Origin: JAQIBY01 sp964418565
GTDB lineage: Bacteria; Bacteroidota; Bacteroidia; Bacteroidales; ML635J-15
NCBI GenBank assembly: GCA_964418565.1
Contig: CAYQMB010000170.1
Span: forward strand, 1-5,091
Direction of reading: 5' to 3'
DNA length: 5,091 nt
In this document: one piece after another, positions 1 through 5,091 of the stretch
How positions within the stretch are numbered: position 1 is the first letter of the stretch
Layout: each line of letters begins with the position of its first letter
The notes under the pieces: model-generated
Seen by the model: the letters and a program-made list of their open reading frames with translations, nothing else
What the model was told of the DNA's origin: nothing
The model's database searches: none
Position numbers and translations under genes: made by a program

Positions 1-1904
1 TCCACAGCTTGTTTTGCTGCTTCTGCGGGTGTCTGGAAAAGCGGGCCGATGTCAACATCAAAACCGATGTCGGCATAACCGGTGGATACAACTTTGGCGC
101 CACGGTCGTGACCGTCCTGCCCCATTTTTGCCACCATAATACGTGGCTGACGACCTTCTTTCTCTGCAAACTGATCGCAAAGTTTTTTGGCTTTTTCAAA
201 GCTGTCGTCGTTTTTGCTCTCTGAGGAATATACTCCGTTGATTGATCTGATCACAGCCTGATACCTCCCGACAATTTTTTCGCATGCGTAAGAAATTTCA
301 CCCAGGGTTGCCCGCTTTTGTGCTGCATCCACAGCAAGCTCCAGCAGGTTGCCTTTACCACTTTCCACCGCTTCAGTGATGGCTTTCAGGGCAGTCTGTA
401 CTTCGGTTTCATTTCGTTCGTCACGCAGTTTTTTCAATCGTTTTAGTTGAGATTCGCGAACAGCGGTATTGTCAACATCCAGAATATCGATGGGGTCTTC
501 TTTCTCACGACGATATTTGTTGATGCCAACGATGGTCTGCCTTCCGGAATCGATTCTGGCCTGAGCCCGTGCTGCAGCTTCTTCAATGCGCATTTTGGGA
601 ACGCCTGTTTCAATGGCTTTGGTCATGCCTCCCAGGCTTTCAATTTCTTCAATATGTTCCCATGCACGATCGGCAATTTCTTTGGTAAGGCTTTCCACGT
701 AATAGGAACCGCCCCATGGATCTACTTCACGGGTGATTTCTGTTTCTTCCTGCAGGTAAATCTGTGTGTTACGTGCAATGCGTGCAGAGAAATCTGTGGG
801 CAGTGCAATCGCTTCGTCCAGCGCGTTGGTGTGCAGCGACTGTGTGTGTCCCAGTGCAGCGCCCATTGCCTCAATGCATGTTCTGGCAACATTGTTGAAC
901 GGATCCTGCTCGGTTAGCGACCAGCCTGAAGTCTGTGAGTGGGTACGCAGTGCCATGGATTTGGGATTTTTGGGATTGAATTGTTTTACAATCCGCGCCC
1001 AAAGCATTCTGGCAGCACGCATCTTGGCGATCTCCATAAAATGATTCATCCCAATGGCCCAGAAAAAAGACAAGCGTGGGGCAAAGGCATCCACATCCAG
1101 TCCGGCCTCTATTCCTGTGCGGATGTAATCCAGACCGTCAGCCAGGGTATAAGCAAGCTCAATATCATTGGTGGCTCCGGCTTCCTGCATGTGATAACCT
1201 GAAATGGAAATGCTGTTGAATTTTGGCATTTTCTGTGAGGTATATTCGAAAATGTCAGAGATGATGCGCATGGAAAATTCCGGTGGGTAAATGTAAGTGT
1301 TACGCACCATGAATTCTTTCAGAATATCATTCTGAATGGTTCCGGCCATTTCTTCGGGTTTGGCTCCCTGTTCCATGCCGGCCACAATGTAAAAGGCCAT
1401 AATAGGGAGAACAGCTCCGTTCATGGTCATGGACACGGACATTTTGTTCAGTGGAATCTGATCGAAAAGAATTTTCATATCCTCCACTGAATCGATGGCT
1501 ACACCTGCTTTTCCAACATCGCCAACTACGCGTTCATGATCTGAATCGTAGCCACGATGTGTTGCCAGGTCAAAAGCTACAGAAAGGCCTTTTTGTCCTG
1601 CAGCCAGGTTGCGGCGGTAAAATGCATTGGATTCCTCAGCCGTGGAAAAACCTGCATACTGACGGACAGTCCAGGGGCGCATGGCGTACATTGCTGAATA
1701 GGGCCCCCGCAAAAACGGAGCAAGGCCGGCCGCATAATTCAGGTGTTTGGCCTCCTTGATGTCTTGTTTGGTATATACTGGTTTAACCTCAATTTTTTCA
1801 GGTGTCAGCCAGTCTTTGCTTATTTTATGTGCCGCTTCCCAGTCTTTATCGCTGGTTTTTTCAGGACGGCTTTTAATATCTATGGATTTAAAATCTGGTT
1901 TCAT
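1..1904 (-). CDS. mutB: Methylmalonyl-CoA mutase large (catalytic, B12-binding) subunit, 3' end cut by window edge
   Basis: This is the catalytic subunit of adenosylcobalamin-dependent methylmalonyl-CoA mutase, which interconverts succinyl-CoA and (R)-methylmalonyl-CoA in the cytoplasm. Seen: an uninterrupted frame of 634 codons from ATG at 1904 to the left edge. The N-terminal TIM-barrel part carries RPWTVRQYAGFST (Arg76, Tyr83), Gln191, Arg201, GYHMQEAGAT (Tyr237, His238) and DPWGGSYYVE (about 395-404). The B12 domain starts near residue 587 with KMGQDGHDRG, giving Lys593, Asp597 and the cobalt-ligand His599. From family knowledge these correspond to Tyr89, Gln197, Arg207, His244, Lys604, Asp608 and His610 of the Propionibacterium enzyme. 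Tyr83 and Arg201 fit methylmalonyl-CoA rather than isobutyryl-CoA specificity. The family is usually about 710-730 residues, so roughly 80-100 residues, including the SxL and GG parts of the B12 motif, lie outside the window. The start lies 13 nt after the mutA stop with no well-placed Shine-Dalgarno sequence, so translational coupling is likely. Confidence 0.97.
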   Translation of the reverse strand, partial: MKPDFKSIDIKSRPEKTSDKDWEAAHKISKDWLTPEKIEVKPVYTKQDIKEAKHLNYAAGLAPFLRGPYSAMYAMRPWTVRQYAGFSTAEESNAFYRRNLAAGQKGLSVAFDLATHRGYDSDHERVVGDVGKAGVAIDSVEDMKILFDQIPLNKMSVSMTMNGAVLPIMAFYIVAGMEQGAKPEEMAGTIQNDILKEFMVRNTYIYPPEFSMRIISDIFEYTSQKMPKFNSISISGYHMQEAGATNDIELAYTLADGLDYIRTGIEAGLDVDAFAPRLSFFWAIGMNHFMEIAKMRAARMLWARIVKQFNPKNPKSMALRTHSQTSGWSLTEQDPFNNVARTCIEAMGAALGHTQSLHTNALDEAIALPTDFSARIARNTQIYLQEETEITREVDPWGGSYYVESLTKEIADRAWEHIEEIESLGGMTKAIETGVPKMRIEEAAARAQARIDSGRQTIVGINKYRREKEDPIDILDVDNTAVRESQLKRLKKLRDERNETEVQTALKAITEAVESGKGNLLELAVDAAQKRATLGEISYACEKIVGRYQAVIRSINGVYSSESKNDDSFEKAKKLCDQFAEKEGRQPRIMVAKMGQDGHDRGAKVVSTGYADIGFDVDIGPLFQTPAEAAKQAV

Positions 1905-1917
1905 AATTGCTGGCGTT

Positions 1918-3768
1918 TTAAATTCCTAATTTTGTCTGAATTTCACTCAGGGTAGCAAGGATGTCGGATTTCACATGAACGAAACGGTCGATTCCGGCCT
2001 TTTTAAGCTCATCTTTGCATGCTGGATTTCCGGCAACAACCAACATGGTTTTGCCATTATCCATGTCTGCGAGTTCTTTGCCAAATGCTTCATATTCTTC
2101 ATCTGAAGAACACAGAACAATGATGCTTGCACCCGCTTCTTTAGCTGCCTTGTAACCTTCTTCTACACTATCGAAACCAATATTGTTGATGATGTCAAAA
2201 CCGGCAACAGCGAAAAAGTTGGCTGCAAATTGTGAGCGGGCACTGCGCATGGCAGGATGACCCACGGTGAGCATAAAGACTTTGGGTGTTGTTTTGCTGT
2301 TATCGGTTTTCAGGCGCATGGCTTCAAACTCTTCTGCAATGCGGAAAATCCGTAATGGACGGCCATTGCCCGTATCCTTTTTTTGCGATTTGAACAAGCG
2401 GTTGATGTCAATGTCTTCATCCATTTGTTCATCGGAATTGGGATATTGGGTAGTTCCTACAAGGACTTCCTTGCGTAAGGCCATTTTTTTCTTGCGTGCA
2501 GTAATGGTTTCGTCAATTTTTGACTGGATCAGATTGTCTTTAAATGCCTGCTTGAAACCACCGGCTTCTTCAACTTCGAGGAAAAGTTTCCAGGCTTCTT
2601 CGGCGATTTTTTCTGTCAGGTTTTCAATATAATAAGAACCTGCCGCCGGATCCTGAACCTTATCAAAATGCGATTCTTCTTTGAGTATAAGCTGGATATT
2701 GCGGGCCATGCGTTCAGAAAACTCTGTAGGCTCTTCATACGCGATGTTGGAAGGAAGCACGTTGATGCTTTCAGCACCGCCCAGGGCTGCTGACATGGCT
2801 TCGGTGGTGGCGCGCAACATGTTTACATATGGATCGTAAACGGTCATATTCCATGTTGCGGTTTCCACGTGAGCGTGCATCTTTGCAGATTCTTTTTTCT
2901 CGGGTTTGTAGCTCTCTGCAATCTTTGCCCATAGAGTTCTGGCCGCTCTGAGTTTGGCAATTTCCATGAAATAGTTGGAGCCTGCAGCAAAATTAAACTG
3001 CATGCGTGGTGCCACTTCGTCTATTGACATACCTGCTTCGGTAAGACTGTCAAGATACTGAACACCCATTGCCATAGCAAAAGCCAGTTCCTGAGTAAGG
3101 TTTGAACCTGCATTCTGAAAGTGTTTTGCATTAACACTCACTGGACGATAAGCAGGAAGACGGTCTTTTACATCCTTGAGGAGTTTCTCTGTGCAATCAC
3201 AAATGCTTTTGCCACATGGCATGAAACCATTCAGCACAAGAAAACCCAGGCTGTCAAAATCTTCAGCTCCCTGAATTTTGGTTTTATCCAGACCTTTTTT
3301 CTCCACGTAATCTGCAAGCAGTCTGGAATACAAACCGGAGCTATCGGGAGAGTTGAAATACACAGGTAATGCTTCCAGCACAATGCCATCGAGGAGCTGT
3401 TCAAGCTCTTCGGGAGTAATGGCCCGTTTCATGTTGAAGCCAATTGCTGTTACGCCTTTGTTGAGGATGTTCAGGGCTTTTTTGTTGGCCGCTTTAACAT
3501 TATCAACATTTATGTCCTGACGCACGAGCCAGTCGTTATTGACTTCTGTGCCGCGGGTGTATGGAAATTCCCCGGGATGTGTGTTCAGGTATTCTTTGTT
3601 TTGCAAATCTTCAAGCCTGTAAAAGGGCATGATATTAAAGCCTTCCAGTGTGCGCCAGACAAGCTTACGTTCGAAATCTGCACCTTTCAGGTCTTTTGTG
3701 ACCTTCTCCATCCAGTCTTCCGTACTGGTTTGTGGAAAGTCTGCAAAAAGGTTTTCTTTTTCAGCCAT
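1918..3768 (-). CDS. mutA: Methylmalonyl-CoA mutase small (non-catalytic) subunit
   Basis: This is the 616-residue partner of MutB in the heterodimeric methylmalonyl-CoA mutase; small subunits are typically 610-640 residues, so it looks complete. Seen: the N-terminus (FADFPQTSTEDWMEKVTKDL) is typical of the subunit. A degenerate TIM barrel follows (roughly 30-460), with VNAKHFQNAGSN (His216) aligning by eye to the MutB GYHMQEAGAT segment, and AAGSNYFMEIAKLRAARTLWAKI and DPAAGSYYIENLTEKIAEEAW matching the equivalent MutB stretches. The C-terminal Rossmann-like domain (about 494-616) starts with VFMLTVGHPAMRSARSQFA where MutB has its B12 motif. The DxHxxG signature is absent, so this chain should not bind cobalamin, as expected for MutA. 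Its role is structural and MutB carries the active site. ATG at 3768 is the natural start because it gives the family N-terminus. There is no clear Shine-Dalgarno sequence; the leader is A/T-rich. It is first in the mutAB pair. Confidence 0.96.
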   Translation of the reverse strand: MAEKENLFADFPQTSTEDWMEKVTKDLKGADFERKLVWRTLEGFNIMPFYRLEDLQNKEYLNTHPGEFPYTRGTEVNNDWLVRQDINVDNVKAANKKALNILNKGVTAIGFNMKRAITPEELEQLLDGIVLEALPVYFNSPDSSGLYSRLLADYVEKKGLDKTKIQGAEDFDSLGFLVLNGFMPCGKSICDCTEKLLKDVKDRLPAYRPVSVNAKHFQNAGSNLTQELAFAMAMGVQYLDSLTEAGMSIDEVAPRMQFNFAAGSNYFMEIAKLRAARTLWAKIAESYKPEKKESAKMHAHVETATWNMTVYDPYVNMLRATTEAMSAALGGAESINVLPSNIAYEEPTEFSERMARNIQLILKEESHFDKVQDPAAGSYYIENLTEKIAEEAWKLFLEVEEAGGFKQAFKDNLIQSKIDETITARKKKMALRKEVLVGTTQYPNSDEQMDEDIDINRLFKSQKKDTGNGRPLRIFRIAEEFEAMRLKTDNSKTTPKVFMLTVGHPAMRSARSQFAANFFAVAGFDIINNIGFDSVEEGYKAAKEAGASIIVLCSSDEEYEAFGKELADMDNGKTMLVVAGNPACKDELKKAGIDRFVHVKSDILATLSEIQTKLGI

Positions 3769-3796
3769 AATAAATCAAATCGTTGTTTTTCAAGTG

Positions 3797-3824
3797 CGAA
3801 AATACATGTTTTTTGGAAATCAAC
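3797..3824 (-). promoter_or_regulatory. Candidate Bacteroidota-type promoter for mutAB
   Basis: On the minus strand, TATTTTCG (3804-3797) matches the Bacteroidota -7 consensus TAnnTTTG at five of six fixed positions. GTTG (3824-3821) sits about 19 nt upstream, where a TTTG/TTG -33 element is expected. The implied transcription start near 3790 would give a leader of about 20-25 nt before the mutA ATG. The match is imperfect and the region is A/T-rich, so chance occurrence is possible. It is the best candidate I found in the 162-nt gap. That gap contains no B12-box-like or other recognisable riboswitch. Confidence 0.4.
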
Positions 3825-3930
3825 GTAAGATTATTGTCACATCTCTAAGGATATGTTGATAAACATTCTGATTTGTAGCTACCATTGATGGTTTGACTCG
3901 CAGGGAAAAATTTGTAATGACATCAGTTTA

Positions 3931-4398
3931 TCAAAGAATCCATTCCATCACTATACCCATCATGAGCCCGAAGAGAACAGCATAGATAAGCATTTCTGTC
4001 TGGAATTTTACTATGGCAGTTTTTTTAATGTATGCTTTCTTGAAATATACCCAGCCTTCAATGTTGTCAATAAAAGGAGATGCGGCTGCAAGATGTGTGT
4101 ATACAAACATAAGGCCTGTAAAAAACAGGGATTTAGTATAAAAGGGGAAATCAGAGATGGCCGGAAGTAAAGGGAATAATATCACAGATAATAATAAGCC
4201 ACGGACTATCTGAGCGGGCAGAAAACTGCGTGAAACATGCTTGTTTTCGTTCTTATCAGCCATGTCTCGTAAAAAATCACAAAGCCTTTGTTTGTTTTTA
4301 TATATATCTCGGCTAATGCCAAGAGCGATAACCCCTGAAAAAGTGTATGAAAGTGTGTGCGATAACATAAAGAAAAATGAAAATGCAAGGTATTCCAT
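3931..4398 (-). CDS. Small four-helix integral membrane protein of unknown function
   Basis: This encodes a 155-residue hydrophobic protein that I cannot assign to a named family. Seen: four probable membrane segments at about 4-27, 64-81, 89-107 and 134-154. A charged, Lys/Arg/Asp/Glu-rich loop (about 29-58) lies between the first and second, and a Lys-rich loop (about 115-133) between the third and fourth. Recognisable stretches are YTFSGVIALGISRDIY (18-33), LPAQIVRGLLLSVILFPLLP (60-79), NIEGWVYFKKAYIKK (112-126) and a late Gln-Thr-Glu (133-135). From memory, unverified, uncharacterised membrane proteins in other phyla share the order 'Tyr..Gly-Ile / RGLL...P / P...NIEG.VY / Q.E', so it may be a conserved family. 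There is no signal-peptide cleavage site; the first helix looks like an anchor. The ATG at 4398 has no Shine-Dalgarno sequence at normal spacing; an ACGGAGAA stretch lies too far upstream. It lies on the same strand 162 nt upstream of mutA, but linkage to the mutase is not established. Confidence 0.78.
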   Translation of the reverse strand: MEYLAFSFFFMLSHTLSYTFSGVIALGISRDIYKNKQRLCDFLRDMADKNENKHVSRSFLPAQIVRGLLLSVILFPLLPAISDFPFYTKSLFFTGLMFVYTHLAAASPFIDNIEGWVYFKKAYIKKTAIVKFQTEMLIYAVLFGLMMGIVMEWIL

Positions 4399-4514
4399 GA
4401 AGATTTTGTTTTGAGATTCTCCGTAAAAATAAAAAAATGACTTGATTGATAAAATGGTTTTCAGAGGACAAGTTAACGTTTATCGTATCTATGCCATTAT
4501 TATATCAAAACAAC
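4399..4514. other. Intergenic gap with no assigned element
   Basis: This is A/T-rich sequence between the terminator hairpin and the membrane-protein start. It should hold that gene's promoter, because the hairpin isolates it from the upstream gene. The nearest thing to a -7 box on the minus strand is TATTTTTA (about 4420-4427). It lacks the final G and has no TTG at proper spacing upstream, so I do not call a promoter. I see no small gene or RNA. Confidence 0.5.
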
Positions 4515-4543
4515 AACAGCAGAATCCGGTGGACTCTGCTGCT
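4515..4543 (-). terminator. Intrinsic terminator-like hairpin after the type IX-secreted protein gene
   Basis: The two arms, 4531-4543 and 4515-4527, form a 13-bp stem around a 3-nt loop (4528-4530). On the minus-strand RNA all 13 positions pair, two of them as G-U wobbles. On the plus strand those two would be A-C mismatches, so the structure favours minus-strand transcription. The minus strand continues past the stem with GTTGTTTTGAT, a moderately U-rich tail. It begins about 28 nt after the stop codon at 4572, which is the expected place for an intrinsic terminator. It separates this gene from the membrane-protein gene transcribed next. Confidence 0.8.
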
Positions 4544-4571
4544 ATTGATGAAAGTATAGGTGGATAAGTTC

Positions 4572-5091
4572 TTATTTGAGCACTGTAACAGTGCCGCTGT
4601 ATTTGTGTTCTTTACCAAATTTATCCCGTAAGGTGATTACCCAGGTATATATACCTTGCGGAACGTAATCTCCTTTGTTTTGCTCAAAACGCCCCTGCCA
4701 GTGTTCTTCAATGTTATTGGTGGAAAACAATGGATTGCCCCAGCGATCAAAAATTGTCATTTCGTAAGTATCATAATCAATTCCTACACCTTTGGGGTAG
4801 AATTCATTGTTTCCGGGGGAGTGGAGGTTAATGGCTGTTGGCACGTAGAAGCGGTGTTCCTCAATGATGTGTACTTCCTGCGTGATGGTATCTGTACAGC
4901 CAATGTTATTAAAGGCTATCAGCGTAACCGGGATGTCGCCGGTTTCTTCAAAAATGTAATCGGGGTCGAACTGGGGATTGGGATCACACTGATGAGGAAG
5001 GCAACACAATTGCTCTAATACATCCTCTCTTTCCATTAGGACATACACCGGAACATTATCGACCAAGAGGACGGCAACTACTTTATTGGTA
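4572..5091 (-). CDS. C-terminal end of a type IX secretion substrate (PKD-like segment plus CHU_C / type B sorting domain), 5' end outside window
   Basis: Only the last 172 residues are visible; the frame stays open through the right edge, so the true start lies beyond. Numbering from the edge, residues 40-76 look like the end of a PKD-type fold (YIFEETGDIPVTLIAFNNIGCTDT, then EVHI). Residues 81-172 are a gliding-motility-associated C-terminal domain: FYVPTAIN, EFYPKG (96-101), YEMTIFDRWGNPLFST (109-124), HWQG (130-133), PQGIYTWVITLRD (144-156), and a final YSGTVTVLK ending at the stop. In this family the domain directs export by the type IX system and is processed at the outer membrane, so the protein is probably secreted or cell-surface. 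The usual P-N-A-F-T-P-N-x-D-G opening is replaced by PTAINLHSPGNNEF. Residues 29-35 contain a CC-x4-C cluster. Residues 1-39 are not recognisable. A TTG at 5066 could be read as a start but is an internal Leu codon. Confidence 0.93.
   Translation of the reverse strand, partial: TNKVVAVLLVDNVPVYVLMEREDVLEQLCCLPHQCDPNPQFDPDYIFEETGDIPVTLIAFNNIGCTDTITQEVHIIEEHRFYVPTAINLHSPGNNEFYPKGVGIDYDTYEMTIFDRWGNPLFSTNNIEEHWQGRFEQNKGDYVPQGIYTWVITLRDKFGKEHKYSGTVTVLK

Noticed and set aside
447..917. Plus-strand frame of 156 codons opposite mutB
   Set aside because: It lies entirely antisense to the strongly conserved mutB coding sequence. Its translation is rich in Phe, Cys and Asn, as expected from the reverse of a coding strand, and it resembles no protein family.
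1905..1917. A Shine-Dalgarno sequence for mutB
   Set aside because: The 13-nt spacer has no purine-rich match. The nearest AGGA lies inside the mutA end, about 19-22 nt from the ATG, which is too far.
2267..2632. Plus-strand frame of 121 codons opposite mutA
   Set aside because: It is an antisense shadow of mutA with low-complexity Ser/Arg/Phe composition and no recognisable domain or start signal.
3881..3892. Small inverted repeat (accat / atggt) after the membrane-protein gene as a possible terminator
   Set aside because: It is only a 5-bp stem with a 2-nt loop and no following U-run on the minus strand. The nearby 8-bp palindrome gtagctac is also too short to be meaningful.
4206..4388. 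Second minus-strand frame of 60 codons inside the membrane-protein gene
   Set aside because: It overlaps the longer 155-residue frame, whose hydrophobic segments and motifs make better sense. The short frame looks like a chance out-of-frame reading.
4656..5018. Plus-strand frame of 120 codons opposite the sorting-domain gene
   Set aside because: The minus-strand frame has unmistakable CHU_C motifs. The plus-strand reading has no family resemblance.
5064..5066. TTG as the start codon of the sorting-domain protein
   Set aside because: The frame continues open to the window edge and the domain normally ends a much larger secreted protein. A start here would leave no signal peptide.

Overview
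The window appears to come from a bacterium of the phylum Bacteroidota. Three things point there: a secreted-protein gene ending in a gliding-motility/type IX secretion (CHU_C-like) sorting domain, translation starts without clear Shine-Dalgarno sequences behind A/T-rich leaders, and a possible -33/-7 promoter of the Bacteroidota type. I cannot name a genus. All four genes lie on the minus strand, so the window reads right to left.

Right edge to left edge: (1) 5091-4572 is the 3' end of a large secreted or surface protein with a PKD-like segment and a C-terminal type IX sorting domain, followed by a strong hairpin terminator at 4515-4543. (2) 4398-3931 is a small four-helix membrane protein I cannot assign to a function. 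(3) 3768-1918 is mutA, the small non-catalytic subunit of methylmalonyl-CoA mutase. (4) 1904 to the left edge is mutB, the large catalytic subunit, cut off inside its B12-binding domain. The mutA-mutB gap is 13 nt and the pair is certainly an operon.

MutA and MutB form the adenosylcobalamin-dependent heterodimer that interconverts succinyl-CoA and (R)-methylmalonyl-CoA. That is the key carbon-skeleton step in making propionate from succinate, or in assimilating propionyl-CoA. The residues visible in MutB (Tyr83, Gln191, Arg201, His238, and Asp597/His599 of the B12 motif) match a true methylmalonyl-CoA mutase rather than an isobutyryl-CoA mutase.

Most of the window is ordinary conserved metabolism. 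I see no mobile element, CRISPR array, RNA gene or defence system. The least explained item is the small membrane protein upstream of mutA. Secondary points are the atypical start of the sorting domain and a Cys-rich patch in the secreted protein.
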